Origin: Bacteroidales bacterium
GTDB taxonomy: Bacteria; Bacteroidota; Bacteroidia; Bacteroidales; Lentimicrobiaceae
DNA length: 64,000 nucleotides
Direction: 5' to 3'
Assembly: GCA_016709025.1 (NCBI GenBank)
Contig: JADJEQ010000014.1
Coordinates: 137,597 to 201,596, forward strand
Shown here one piece after another: positions 19,341-29,284 of this stretch. Below the pieces are notes generated by a model. The model searched no databases. It saw only the letters and a list, made by a program, of their open reading frames with translations, and was not told the origin of the DNA. The first letter of the stretch is position 1. Every line of letters starts with the position of its first letter. The translations under genes and the position numbers were made by a program.

Positions 19341-19513
19341 TTATACTGTTTTAATACCAAACAATTTACTGATGATCTTATAAAAATACCGATTCGCAGC
19401 CGGGAAAGCCTCACTGGGCGCCAGGTTCTCATGCTCATTCCTCAAAATGTTCAGTTCAAAGAAATGACAGTTCATGATGGTTTTGAACCGCTCCTGCCTC
19501 CCATGGCATGTTT
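19341..19513 (-). pseudogene. 3' fragment of a second FtsZ-like gene
   Basis: About 57 codons read QERFKTIMNCHFFELNILRN, then EAFPAANRYFYKIISK, ending at 19341. This matches the last 55 residues of the FtsZ-like protein at 12170-12820 (NCHFFELDLLRN, EAFPAGDRYFYRII). The upstream part is missing because the DUF2779 gene ends at 19519. It suggests an ancestral gene order DUF2779 then FtsZ-like. Confidence 0.7.
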
Positions 19514-19518
19514 TGCAT

Positions 19519-20979
19519 TCACATTTTCTCCAGCAACTTCACCATAGCAAGTGTATCCAGCTTGCAATACTTCAACAGGTTTTCGCGCTTTAACTGGACA
19601 CTTTCCGGATCCTGGTCTTCATACAAGCTCATGTAAGTCAGGCTGGCTGTGCCTCCTTCCGAAATCTCTAGGTCATTGTACGATAATTCCGGAACCAAAG
19701 CGGGCAACACTTTCTTTATGGAGTAAGATCCTTTCATAGCCGGATGATAAAGTTGCCGGCTGCGGAATGGACCCATCAGGTCAACCATTCTGTCGAACAG
19801 TTGATTTATCTGTTCAGCATAAGATGGCAGATCGCGGGCGATTTCCCTCAGGCGGCTTTGCTCAAAGGCCTGATTGTACACAACAATACTTCCTTTGTTA
19901 CTGATGCACCAAAGTAATTCTGAAATAAACCGGGGCCTTGGATCTTCCGGCGGAACACCAAGAAATTCGAAATGGCTGACAGGTGCTCCCGGTAAATCCT
20001 GAACATGCAGCGAAAACTGAAACGGAATTTGCTGATAGGGCCGGTTTTCATTGTATTGGGGTATTGCAGGCATGATGGTTTCAAAATCCATGAAATACAG
20101 CGGGTACTCCAGCCTTGCCTTGAAATTTTCAAGTGCATCCGCAATGCGGATTTCTTTCTGATCCATTTCTGATTCTGCCAGTTGCCATTCCCTATCCGTG
20201 AAAGGGAAATTATCCGGAATATCTTCAAAAGTAATTATCCCAAGATTGTGCAAAGCCAATGCCTTGTGCCCCTGAATCCCCTTCACGTCGGACAAGAGAA
20301 AATAAGGCTCATCCTGGTGACAGCTTCCTGCAAAATCGCAGGGATAAGGATTATCACAGTGTGAGCCTGTCTCAATTTCAGGCATGATGCCGGCTTCAAT
20401 CATCTGTTGCAACTTCAGCAACTGTTCTGCAATTTGCAAGCGATTGTTTTCTGCTATGGATGTAAGATCCTCAAAAGTAAAGAGCTGCCAGATATCCAGT
20501 TCTCCCCTGCGGATATACTGATTGTTAATATGAACCAGGTAAATTCCCGATAGGGGCAGGCCGGAATTGGTGATGACATAGTGCTGAAAAGAAACATCCA
20601 TGATATGGTAATCTTTCAACTGCGTGGAAGCCTTTACTTCATAAGCTGACCAAAGGCCGTCCTTCTTTACCAGGATATCCATGTAGCACAGGGTTTCCCC
20701 ATCGCTAAAAGCCGCTTCATAGATAACCTCCTGCCCCTGTTCTATCAGTTCCCTGGTGTATTGAAGCGCAGCCTGAACTTCACCGGGCTCGCCCCGGCTG
20801 GCATCAATACCTCCCGGGAACAACTGCTGCGACAGTTCACCGGCATTGTGGCCGATGTTGAAAATGTTCTGCTGGCTTTCGCTCGTTTCATCCCGATTTT
20901 CGGGCTGAAAAATATGGAGAAAGAGTGCCTTAGGGCATTTCAAGCCGCGGACAAATGACGATTTTGAAAGAATTTTCAT
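19519..20979 (-). CDS. DUF2779-family nuclease-like protein
   Basis: A 486-residue intact protein starting MKILSKSSFVRGLKCPKALFL, the typical beginning of DUF2779 proteins. The N-terminal half resembles Cas4/RecB nucleases: CP near residue 17, MDILVKKDGLWSAYEVKAS, and a cysteine set CDNPYPCDFAGSC that could hold an iron-sulfur cluster. The C-terminal half has YPLYFMDFETIMPAIP and a later DTLAMVKLL, suggesting a DEDD-type 3'-5' exonuclease fold. Nucleic-acid processing is likely; the specific role is unknown. It is 44 bases downstream of the AAA-M41 gene, probably same operon. Confidence 0.85.
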   Translation of the reverse strand: MKILSKSSFVRGLKCPKALFLHIFQPENRDETSESQQNIFNIGHNAGELSQQLFPGGIDASRGEPGEVQAALQYTRELIEQGQEVIYEAAFSDGETLCYMDILVKKDGLWSAYEVKASTQLKDYHIMDVSFQHYVITNSGLPLSGIYLVHINNQYIRRGELDIWQLFTFEDLTSIAENNRLQIAEQLLKLQQMIEAGIMPEIETGSHCDNPYPCDFAGSCHQDEPYFLLSDVKGIQGHKALALHNLGIITFEDIPDNFPFTDREWQLAESEMDQKEIRIADALENFKARLEYPLYFMDFETIMPAIPQYNENRPYQQIPFQFSLHVQDLPGAPVSHFEFLGVPPEDPRPRFISELLWCISNKGSIVVYNQAFEQSRLREIARDLPSYAEQINQLFDRMVDLMGPFRSRQLYHPAMKGSYSIKKVLPALVPELSYNDLEISEGGTASLTYMSLYEDQDPESVQLKRENLLKYCKLDTLAMVKLLEKM

Positions 20980-21023
20980 AGCATTCAAATATAGGGTAAG
21001 ATTTTTTTAAAATTCAGTATATG

Positions 21024-23069
21024 TTATTTCTGCCCTGCATCCATGTTGAATGAAAGCATTGGGGTGAGCTGAGCCCTAACCTCTTCTGAGATGCCGGTTG
21101 TTTCAAGGGTATTCAGTCTGTTCAGCAATGCTTCACGGTAATACAGAGACCTCCCGTTTACAATGATGCGTGAGGATTCGTTGCCTGAAGTAAATTTATT
21201 CAGGTACCTTCCGGCAGTAGCCTGATCCATTGAGGAATGATCTGCCAGGTAGGCAGCGATGTTTACTAAAAGTGGTTCATAGGCCTTTAGGGTGGCTTCG
21301 GTCAGTTTCATGGCCTGGTTTAACAACTCTTTGATTTCCGTATCGGAGACATGATCGAAATCCTGCAAACCATCGCTCAGTGTCAGGATGTTGGTCTGAA
21401 AAGTCAGGTGGCTGCTGCCCATTCCACAGTTTTTCAGCATGTGTGATGCATAGGCAGTAGCTCTTGAAAGGTCGGATTCAGATCCGGTGGTCATTTGCTG
21501 CAATCCAAACACCATTTTTTCAGCAGCAAAGCCTCCCAGCATCATGGCCAACTGACAAATTACCTGTTCGCGACTGGTATATTCCCAGGCGGGCCTTGTA
21601 ATCACAAAGCCACCCACTTCCGATTCAGCAGTCAGAGAACAGATAGTAACAGGAACCGTGCGTAGCAGGATCATAGAAATAACGGCATGACCACTTTCAT
21701 GTACCGCGCTGATGGCCTGAAAATCATCCTGCCGGTTCCTGCGCAGCGGCTCAAGGCTCAGTTTTTGCCTTACCCTGGTTCTGTGAATAATCTGTTTGCC
21801 ATTTTTAAAAAGCATCTGGATTTTCCCTGCATCTTCGATCATCAGCACGGAATCACAGTTTAGTTTATTGAAAACAACTTCTGCAACAATGCCACCCAGT
21901 TTACTTGAGACAATCTGGTGGATGGTTGACAATACAGGCCGGGCACCCTGGGTCGGATAAACCCCTTCCCTGAAAATCAGTCGCAAAATGGAATGATCGA
22001 AACGAAGTTTCAGTCCGCATTGTTTTAAGAAATCAGCTGCCACCCGGCGAAGCCCGGAGTCAATGATGCGGTAATAGGAATAGCTGCTGAATGCCGGATA
22101 GATGATGTGGTTATTCCCAAGCCTGGATATCTGTTCACTCCGGAAACCGGTGGCAAGCAATGCCCGTTTAATATGCGATATAGTTATCTTTTGGGATAGC
22201 CTGTGAAACTCATCTGCACTGATGTCGGGGTTAAAATCCTTTGTCATGGTATAAGCCTCATCCAGGTTCCCAAGTACAAAAATCAGTGAATGGGTGCAAT
22301 CCAGCACCTTTGGCTTCTGGTTGCGGGTAAGCAGTTCCTTCAGAAATGCAATGGTTTCCTTCCCGTCGAATCCGGCCATCAGGTCGTGTACTCTTGATTC
22401 GAAAGGAAAACGCTCCGGTTCAAGATCACAGATTTCGTCATAGTCACTTTCCGGAAAGAACCAGGGCACCATTTCATCATAATCGCTGTCAAACTTATCG
22501 AATACGATTTTATGAAAAGCCCTTTGCCCGTCGTAAACCTGCCCGTATTCTACCTTAACCCCGTACCGCAGGGCCTCTTCCAGCTGGCATTTCCGGTCGT
22601 AAATACGGAAATAACTTTTTGAATAGTTGTTGTTATGGAGGTGTCCGCTGTCAAGCAGATCCCACAAGCCATTGGGATGCCTCCTTGGCTCACCAAGGTG
22701 TTGAAATTCATCCAGCACCAGTATGGTGCGTTTATCGCCGGTGCTTTTGACAACCTGAGCGACATCTTCCAGACCCAGTGTCTTGCCGTCATCTTTCATA
22801 TCAAAGATAAAGCACTGCTTGTCTAACCTGATCAGTTCGGCAAGGCGTTTAACCAGCGAAGTTTTCCCGGTTCCGGTAAGGCCCCAGAGGTTTATGATCA
22901 GCGGGCGCATCTGCAGTTCAGGCAGGAGGTACCAGGTAGCTGTGAGATCCATTACCTGATCGATGACCTCGTCAATACCGGTAAATTCGTTTTTCAACTG
23001 TTTTCTGACCGTTTCAAGAGATTTACGCTCCGTAGTCAGCTTCTTATAAAGTAAGGTGAGATTAAGTTT
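21024..23069 (-). CDS. Soluble AAA+ ATPase fused to an FtsH-type M41 metallopeptidase domain
   Basis: The start at 23069 (MKLNLTLLYKK) is preferred over 23114 because the extra residues look like leader. Length 681. The AAA+ domain has Walker A GLTGTGKT at 64-71, Walker B ILVLDEFQHL and a sensor-2-like GARPVL. The C-terminal domain carries HESGHAV at 457-463, LGGFAAE and TTGSESDLSRATAYA, the zinc-binding elements of peptidase M41. Unlike FtsH, no transmembrane helices precede the ATPase and the ATPase is of a ClpB/ClpX-like type. I infer a cytosolic ATP-driven protease. It sits between a WYL regulator and DUF2779. Intact. Confidence 0.8.
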   Translation of the reverse strand, partial: KLNLTLLYKKLTTERKSLETVRKQLKNEFTGIDEVIDQVMDLTATWYLLPELQMRPLIINLWGLTGTGKTSLVKRLAELIRLDKQCFIFDMKDDGKTLGLEDVAQVVKSTGDKRTILVLDEFQHLGEPRRHPNGLWDLLDSGHLHNNNYSKSYFRIYDRKCQLEEALRYGVKVEYGQVYDGQRAFHKIVFDKFDSDYDEMVPWFFPESDYDEICDLEPERFPFESRVHDLMAGFDGKETIAFLKELLTRNQKPKVLDCTHSLIFVLGNLDEAYTMTKDFNPDISADEFHRLSQKITISHIKRALLATGFRSEQISRLGNNHIIYPAFSSYSYYRIIDSGLRRVAADFLKQCGLKLRFDHSILRLIFREGVYPTQGARPVLSTIHQIVSSKLGGIVAEVVFNKLNCDSVLMIEDAGKIQMLFKNGKQIIHRTRVRQKLSLEPLRRNRQDDFQAISAVHESGHAVISMILLRTVPVTICSLTAESEVGGFVITRPAWEYTSREQVICQLAMMLGGFAAEKMVFGLQQMTTGSESDLSRATAYASHMLKNCGMGSSHLTFQTNILTLSDGLQDFDHVSDTEIKELLNQAMKLTEATLKAYEPLLVNIAAYLADHSSMDQATAGRYLNKFTSGNESSRIIVNGRSLYYREALLNRLNTLETTGISEEVRAQLTPMLSFNMDAGQK

Positions 23070-23138
23070 CATTGCCGTGCTTTTCCGGCAAATATCAGAT
23101 ACAGTGTTCGCCAAAATATAGCGTTGATAAATAATTTT

Positions 23139-24035
23139 TTAACAGTAATGCTCCAAAGCCCCGGACAGGATATCTTTTACCCAAATAACCAGGCGATCCG
23201 GTTTCAGTACCCTCACTTCCTTGCCAAGCATCAGAATCCGCTGAACCAGTTCGTAATTCGGAGCAACCAGCAACCCGAAAATCACTTCATCCCCGGTTTC
23301 TGAAATGATCGCCTGAGATTTGTGCAAGGGCAGTGTTTTGAGGTATTTGGCCTGAGAAGCAGTTAATGCAAGTTCAACCGTTTCCGGTTCACTGATCGAA
23401 ATGCCAACCACTGACTCAAACTCTTTTGCCGGATTTGCAAGTGTTGGAATAAAAATTTGGGTGTTGACCTTAATAGAAGTGATGCGGTCGAGGCCATAGG
23501 TAAACATTTTTGTATTCTCAGCAAAGGTTCCGGCCATATACCAGCGCCCCAGGTACTCGCGCAACAGCAACGGGCAAAAGTTGTCCGTATCATCGATCTT
23601 TTCCCCGCTAAACTTCTGATAGGAAAAGTTTAATGTTTGCTTTGACTGTATGGCATTCATAATTGGACTGAGGTATTTAAGTCCGGTAAAGCTGCCATCG
23701 GTATCAAAAGAAATATACCGCAGTGCCTCCCGGCTGCTTTTTATGGCATCGCCCAGTAGACCGGTAAACGTATTCATCTCCAGAAACCGCAGTAAACCAT
23801 CAAGGCTCTCCATATCCGACTCCGACAGGCTGTAGGTGTTTGTTGCCGGGTCATAGGGTACTTCCAGGTGAAACTCGTTCCGCAACTCTTCAAACCGCCG
23901 GTCAAGGGTACGCATGGAACCAACCAGTCCCTCTTCATTCAGATATTCAAACAAGGCCTTTTTGGTAGTCCGGGTTCTGGAATTCAGCCGGTTTACCATC
24001 AGGTAATAAGTGCGGATGGTGGATTGGGTGGACAT
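23139..24035 (-). CDS. WYL-domain transcriptional regulator
   Basis: A 298-residue intact protein: N-terminal helix-turn-helix (STIRTYYLMVNRLNSR, GSMRTLDRRFEEL), WYL domain (LNFSYQKFSGEKI, LGRWYMAGTF), and a C-terminal extension (LPLHKSQAI, VAPNYELVQRILMLGKEVRVL). WYL proteins sense ligands and control defence and repair genes. It lies 70 bases upstream of the AAA-M41 gene on the same strand and probably regulates the operon WYL, AAA-M41, DUF2779. Confidence 0.9.
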   Translation of the reverse strand: MSTQSTIRTYYLMVNRLNSRTRTTKKALFEYLNEEGLVGSMRTLDRRFEELRNEFHLEVPYDPATNTYSLSESDMESLDGLLRFLEMNTFTGLLGDAIKSSREALRYISFDTDGSFTGLKYLSPIMNAIQSKQTLNFSYQKFSGEKIDDTDNFCPLLLREYLGRWYMAGTFAENTKMFTYGLDRITSIKVNTQIFIPTLANPAKEFESVVGISISEPETVELALTASQAKYLKTLPLHKSQAIISETGDEVIFGLLVAPNYELVQRILMLGKEVRVLKPDRLVIWVKDILSGALEHYC

Positions 24036-24355
24036 TTTGGAGACATTAAAAAATTGACAATATAATTGAACTCAAAATACAGAGTAATATCGCATACTAT
24101 TTATCCTGAAAGAATTTGATAACAACTTAGAGGTAAATATAGCGATAAAATTACCTGAAAGTGCGGATCACAAATAAGCACCTACAGGCCGGGTACTATG
24201 TTTTGTCTGAATTATCCTTAACCTAAGACCCTGTTTACTTCCGCCAACCGAATGACGAAAACCCAAATATTGTATATAAAATCACCAAAGTCTGCCATGC
24301 CATGTAATATACTGACTGGGAATCCAGCTTATAAGATTCCAACTTTGCAAATCTT
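24036..24355. other. Intergenic region without identified gene
   Basis: I see no coding region or RNA gene here. It contains the upstream region of the WYL gene at 24035 but no convincing promoter or operator. Confidence 0.5.
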
Positions 24356-24796
24356 TTAGCCATATGCCTTGGGGACATATATTTTAAAGCTTATATTCAG
24401 GATGTCTTGCTCTAACAGTCCGGATATCAAGGCCATTTTTAATTCGATGTCACTCAGAATTTCAATAAGAAATCCGTCGTTTTCAGAACCATCCAATAAC
24501 CTTTTTAGTTTCAGAGAATCTCGACGCAATTTACCTTTAACGCTCTCCACAGGCTTGGATTGCGAAATGCAATAATGACCGGACTCATAGAGGATTTTGT
24601 GCCGCAGGATTCAGTAACGACAAGATCTACTCTTTTTCAGTACCATTACTTCAGTTCTTGCGGACAAATGTAAAGGCATTTGTTCCTTCAACATTTTCGT
24701 GAATGTTGTTTCCCACTTCCGTGACGCTGTTAGAAGAGTTGAATATGTTTCCCTTGTTAACAGGATTCTTTCAATAGCAGAGACAGTTGTTTTCAT
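24356..24796 (-). pseudogene. Hypothetical gene interrupted by an in-frame stop
   Basis: From the ATG at 24796 a 61-residue segment (MKTTVSAIERILL.. to KKSRSCRY) ends in TGA. The same frame then stays open (ILRHKILYESGHYC.. SGLLEQDILNISFKIYVPKAYG) to 24356. Together about 146 residues, helical, basic in the middle, no family recognised. The stop could be a substitution or two compensating indels. Confidence 0.4.
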
Positions 24797-24871
24797 AATT
24801 TTGTTTTTTTAGTATACGTCAAAATAAGAATAATATCTTTTACAAACAAATTATTTTTAAAATAATGGTAT

Positions 24872-24912
24872 AAATTTCATATAATATTGATTATTAATAT
24901 TATATGAAATTT
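24872..24912. promoter_or_regulatory. Perfect 17-bp inverted repeat with 7-base loop
   Basis: Arms at 24872-24888 and 24896-24912 are exact reverse complements (AAATTTCATATAATATT), separated by GATTATT. It lies between the divergent genes at 24796 and 25190. No T-run follows, so an operator is more likely than a terminator. Almost entirely A/T. Confidence 0.75.
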
Positions 24913-25005
24913 GTAGTGTTTCAATAATTGTATATTAAAGATATTTTTAAATGTTACAGGATTTAGTTAGATTAAAAGAGCTATTTTTACAATGCCTAAA
25001 TTTTG

Positions 25006-25019
25006 CAGGGATACCCCTG
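25006..25019. promoter_or_regulatory. Small dyad CAGGG-ATAC-CCCTG
   Basis: A perfect 5-bp inverted repeat with a 4-base centre follows a TTTTG and precedes CATCTTTGC, so it would sit between -33-like and -7-like elements of a promoter reading toward 25190. The promoter match is imperfect. Confidence 0.35.
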
Positions 25020-25189
25020 TAAATTATCATCTTTGCAATAAGCTAAAAAGGGGGAAGGATTTACTAAGACTAAATCACCAATTTATCCATACTGATTAAA
25101 ATTATTTATTAATCGTACTTCGAATGTAGGGATTGATTATTTTACCAGGTGTAACTGACAAAAAAGTGCGATCATTAAAATGTTAATTT

Positions 25190-26056
25190 TTGTTGGATAA
25201 AGAAAATTTTTCTTCTTTTATAAATAAGGAAGAGCGAATCAAACATGCTATCAAATATTATATCGAAAGTGTCCTTTCTGATAAAAGAACGCTTTCTGCG
25301 AAAGCTAATTTTCTGGAGATGGAAGTTTCAGATCTAAGTAAATTACTCAATTTACGAACTTTGCCTAGTCTGCATCGTATCTTAGAAATTGAACGAAAAC
25401 TTCAGGTTGAAATCCTAATTGAAAACCTTCCCAAAGAAGAAATTTCTTTGGATACCCTTAATCACAGAATTTCATTTATCGAAAAGCAACTGGAGCATTT
25501 AGGTAAAAAAGAATCACATGAGAATGTAAAGAATTTAACTGAATTAAAGTTCCCTGAATCATTATATAGACAGATTCTAAATGACCCCATTTACAAGGAC
25601 AGTATAAATCCACTACTCGACGCTATTAAGGATTATTTAAAACCAACAGCCGAGAAGGAAAAACTTAAATATGAAGAAAGGAAGGACGGCAGTCAGTATA
25701 TTTCAATTAACTTAACAGATAAGAAACGAATATCCGGAGGATTCCATATAATGTTTATTCGTTATTATCCCAACAAATCAAAACTTCATTTGGAATTTAT
25801 AGTGCAAAACGAACAGTTCAGATCACAGATAGAAACCATCAACAAACAATTTAGGTTAATTAATAATGATTTCCCTGAACTTAAAAAGGGTAATACTTAC
25901 ACGACTAGTATTCCACGAAAAAAAGCGGGATACGCTTACGAGGAACACGGCCGACCGAGTTTAACTTTTTTCAAAAGTCTTACAACTGATGACATTCAGC
26001 AAATTGCATATCTGGCTAAGGAAGTTTATAATGAACAGTCGAAATCCGTTGAATAA
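25190..26056 (+). CDS. Hypothetical protein with Xre-like N-terminal helix-turn-helix
   Basis: A 288-residue protein. The readable frame starts at TTG 25190, but removing one T from the TTTTT run before it would bring in the ATG at 25180 (MLILLDKENF), the more likely start. Residues about 35-70 (LSAKANFLEMEVSDLSKLLN.. TLPSLHRILEIERKL) look like a helix-turn-helix with a helical hairpin. The rest is alpha/beta with KKGNTYTTSIPRKKAGYAYEE near residue 230. No family recognised. It may be a regulator reading the dyads upstream. Confidence 0.55.
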   Translation: MLDKENFSSFINKEERIKHAIKYYIESVLSDKRTLSAKANFLEMEVSDLSKLLNLRTLPSLHRILEIERKLQVEILIENLPKEEISLDTLNHRISFIEKQLEHLGKKESHENVKNLTELKFPESLYRQILNDPIYKDSINPLLDAIKDYLKPTAEKEKLKYEERKDGSQYISINLTDKKRISGGFHIMFIRYYPNKSKLHLEFIVQNEQFRSQIETINKQFRLINNDFPELKKGNTYTTSIPRKKAGYAYEEHGRPSLTFFKSLTTDDIQQIAYLAKEVYNEQSKSVE

Positions 26057-26099
26057 CTAATAAACTTCGAAGAATTATATAACAGGCTAATTCGCAAAA

Positions 26100-26222
26100 T
26101 TATGCATATGCCGCCTTCAAATCCAGTATCCGCTTTATCGTATCCAGTATTGCTTTCCGGAATGCATCGTCATTGGAAATCAGACAGTATAAATCAAGCT
26201 CATATTTCCGGTGTTTCGACAT
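26100..26222 (-). pseudogene. Gene remnant of unknown family
   Basis: Forty codons from ATG 26222 read MSKHRKYELDLYCLISNDD, then AFRKAILDTIKRILDLKAAYA. Codons in another frame further upstream (KMEPFALKWWRRLTEIIRRQ near 26330) look like part of the same gene. It resembles the C-terminal end of a larger protein that has been lost. I cannot name it. Confidence 0.3.
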
Positions 26223-26371
26223 TATATTGTCAAATATTTTATTAAAGGCAATGTCGCGATTTTGGCTGTCGGGATTGTCGTCTGATTATTTCGGTCAAAC
26301 GGCGCCACCATTTCAGTGCAAACGGCTCCATCTTATAGAGAGTAAATATGTAACACAAGGGTAATAGACAT

Positions 26372-27223
26372 TTATTTTATGATATTCCAGGAAGCACAGT
26401 TCAGCACCCCGTCATCTTTTATCAAAACATTGGCATCGATCGTGTCAACCTTACCTTTGGTTGCATATTCGGGGAATAGTTTCATGATCTGATCCATGGC
26501 ATGGCGGTCTTCATCAATCCCAAACTGCGGAACCAATAAAAGATCTTTCATTTGCAGAAAGTTAAGATACCCCCAGTTGTGCCTGCTTTCCCTTTTTACC
26601 TCAAATTGAAGTGGCACTGCCTCAAGATGGTGGCTCTTCAATACCCGGAACAGCTTTTCACCAATTCCGGATTTTTTATCACGGTAATAACCATCCACCA
26701 GCACGGTATTTCCATCTGCAAAACGAATCATTCCATCAGCATGGCCAAATTCATCCTTTGGATACCAGGGAATCAGTATAATTTTATTTACTTCAAAGGC
26801 CTCCTCAAGCTTCTTTAGCAGCTCAGCCTTTATGTAATGGTATGCATTTTCAGGAATCACCTTGTCGGTCAAAATGACCTTATCCTTCCAGCGGATCACA
26901 TTGCCGCCATCGAGGATCAGGTCGGATTTTACGGTTTTCAGTCCGATTGATTGACATACCAGGTCTGGATAGGTTTTAAGTGACCGGCCCTTCCGGTCAA
27001 GCAGGTAGTCTGGATCGTACCTGTATTCTATGAACCGGTCCCTTGCTACCTGCGCCGGCATATAATCCCGGCACCAGATATCCCTGGTTTCGGGCAAATA
27101 ACCATAATCGATTTTGTGTTTGGCCAGGATGGTGATTAACTGTTCGTAAAAGGATTGATACTTTGGTTCACTTTTCAACAACCCGGAGAAATAAACGAAA
27201 TTGGTTTCGGCATCGGTGATCAT
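26372..27223 (-). CDS. Agmatine/peptidylarginine deiminase family protein
   Basis: The start at 27223 (MITDAETNFVYF) is preferred over 27295 because family members begin with this sequence. Length 283. Catalytic signatures of the guanidino-group-modifying fold are present: RDIWCRDYMP, DGGNVI, EFGHADGMIRF (catalytic His) and the C-terminal nucleophile in VLNCASW. Agmatine deiminases make N-carbamoylputrescine. Peptidylarginine relatives make citrulline. No signal peptide is visible, which favours a small intracellular substrate. It could link to arginine released at the cyanophycin locus, but that is speculation. Confidence 0.85.
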   Translation of the reverse strand: MITDAETNFVYFSGLLKSEPKYQSFYEQLITILAKHKIDYGYLPETRDIWCRDYMPAQVARDRFIEYRYDPDYLLDRKGRSLKTYPDLVCQSIGLKTVKSDLILDGGNVIRWKDKVILTDKVIPENAYHYIKAELLKKLEEAFEVNKIILIPWYPKDEFGHADGMIRFADGNTVLVDGYYRDKKSGIGEKLFRVLKSHHLEAVPLQFEVKRESRHNWGYLNFLQMKDLLLVPQFGIDEDRHAMDQIMKLFPEYATKGKVDTIDANVLIKDDGVLNCASWNIIK

Positions 27224-27364
27224 AACTTTGGCTTTAAAGGTTGAATTTACAGCCAAGGTAAGCCGGGACCGGAGGTTCGACAAATTTTTTAACAAATATT
27301 AACCGGAATGCAGGGAGAGTCAACAATTTTGGACTTTCGGCATCTATTATTGCAGAAACATTTT

Positions 27365-27475
27365 GCTTATAATCTAACAAAAATACTGGTCCTTTGCCTG
27401 AAAGGCTTCGCTGAGCAACAGGTCTTCCTGCTAATTGTGCAGTAGGTCCAACTCAGTATCATGCTCTATGGTGGT
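27365..27475 (-). pseudogene. Decayed third copy of the FtsZ-like 3' end
   Basis: The minus strand reads ELDLLHN, stop, QEDLLLSEAFQAKDQYFC, stop, IISKMF, matching the end of the protein at 12170 (ELDLLRNEQKDLLLSEAFPAGDRYFYRII). Two in-frame stops show decay. Only about 37 codons remain. Confidence 0.6.
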
Positions 27476-27817
27476 TGAATGTAGCATCAAGCAAATTGAT
27501 CAAATATCGGTTGGTAAAAAAAGGCTTCATTTAATTCAGATTATAGATTAAAGTGAAAACAAAGAAAAATCAATAAAGTCAACTATCTTTGAACTTTCTT
27601 TAATCTCTATCTTTGTTCTGCTAAATATTTATACAATCTTCTCTGTAGTGACATCGCCGATTTTATCTCTTTGTCTCAAAACCATATTGAACTTACAACA
27701 TCATTAATTAACTTGAATTCAATTAGCTTGCATTAAAAACATCAAGAACTAACTCGCTAACCATTATGGGAAAACGATTTACAGTTCTTGCATTAATCTG
27801 ATCTGAAGTTATTTAGT
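27476..27817. other. AT-rich upstream region of the Wadjet operon
   Basis: No gene seen. Two TATCTTTG boxes (27584-27591 and 27608-27615) match the -7 element on the plus strand, but neither has a well-spaced -33 TTG. Confidence 0.4.
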
Positions 27818-29284
27818 ATGAATTATGAACATTTAAAGGTACTTCTCAAGAATTCACCTACAGTGAAGATGTTGCGTTCAAACAACGCAGCTTTGATTAT
27901 TTCTTTTTTGCAAAGTCAGTTCAGAGAGACCAATGAACAACCAATATCCAATACTATTTTAATTCAAAAACTTGCTGACTATCTGGATGAATTGAATTAT
28001 CAGGATGAGGAAGATGAAATGTATTTGAGCAGCTTGAATCTAGATTCAGTCGACAGAGCAAGAAAATACATTGAACAATGGACGGATGAGAAAAACCGAT
28101 ATCTCAGCAACTATACTGATGAGAATTCGAAGGACATAATGAATGTTCCGACCAAGCATACGTCCAGAGTTTTTCAAATTGTAGAACTTTTGAAAGATAG
28201 AAAATTGGTTGGTACGGAATCCAAATTTAAAGACATCTTCCACAAACTTAAAGAACTAATTGATAATAGCATTGAAGATCCTGCAAAAAAAGTTGAGGAA
28301 TTACAGAAACGAAAATCAGAAATTGAAGATCAGATAAGAAAGATAAAACGTGAGCAAACTGTAAGCACATTTGAGGACTATCAGATAAAATCAAGATATG
28401 ATGATGTAACCAAGCTAACAAATGAATTGATTGGAGATTTCAGAGAAGTTGAAGAAAATTTCAAAATCATAGTTAGAAGTATTTACGAAAAGCAATCTGA
28501 CAAATCACTTTAAAGGCAAACTTCTTCAATATACTTTCGATTCACTCGACGAATTAAAGCAAACGGATCAAGGCAAAAGTTTCTATGCTTTTTGGAATTT
28601 TCTGCTTGATGATGTGAGCCAGGAAGAACTCAAGGTATTAGTAAACGAAGTATATAAAATACTGGAAGATAGAGGGATTGACTTTAATGAGAAGTTTTTA
28701 AGGAGAGCAAAAACAATTTTACATCTGTCGGGAAGAAAAGTCTGGGATTCAAATAACTTATTAGCCGATAAACTCAGTCGGATAATAGCTGAAAAGAATT
28801 TGGAGGAGAGAAAAAAGGCTAAGGAGGCAATAAACAGTATCAGAAACCTTGCATTGCAATTAGTTGATAAAAAACCTTCTCTTGATTCTTACATAGTTAT
28901 TGAAGAAGATGCAATGATTGATTTGCCAATGGAAAAGAAATTGGGAGAGGAACAAATAATTTCCGAGTTCGACGAACAACCTAAATCAGCAGACAATGTT
29001 TTTGATTTTGAATCCCTAAGTAATCTCATTAAAACAAATCACATTAATCGAAAGGAATTATTGAACAATATTGATTCGATTTTAAACGAAAAAGATGTAG
29101 TAACCCTTAAAGAAGTATTAGATGTATATCCTATTTCAAAGGGATTGGCAGAAGTGCTTGGGTATTATTCTCTAGTTCAGACAACTGACAGGTTTTTATA
29201 AAACAGGAAGTAACTGAGTATTTAAAGTTTGATTCTGTGAATGAAAAGTATTTAAAGGCACCTCAAGTAATATTTAGCAAATAA
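27818..29284 (+). CDS. jetA: Wadjet protein JetA, DUF3375 (two frameshifts)
   Basis: DUF3375 is recognisable from the start (LLKNSPTVKMLRSNNAALIISFLQ, then YLDELN and YIEQWTDEKNRYL). The frame shifts near 28513 and near 29200, and the last codons end at 29284, overlapping jetB by one base. Corrected length is about 488 residues, normal for JetA. JetA is the kleisin/kite-like scaffold part of the SMC-type Wadjet complex, which finds and restrains small circular DNA. First gene of jetABCD. Shifts sit in an AT-rich context and may be sequencing errors. Confidence 0.85.
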
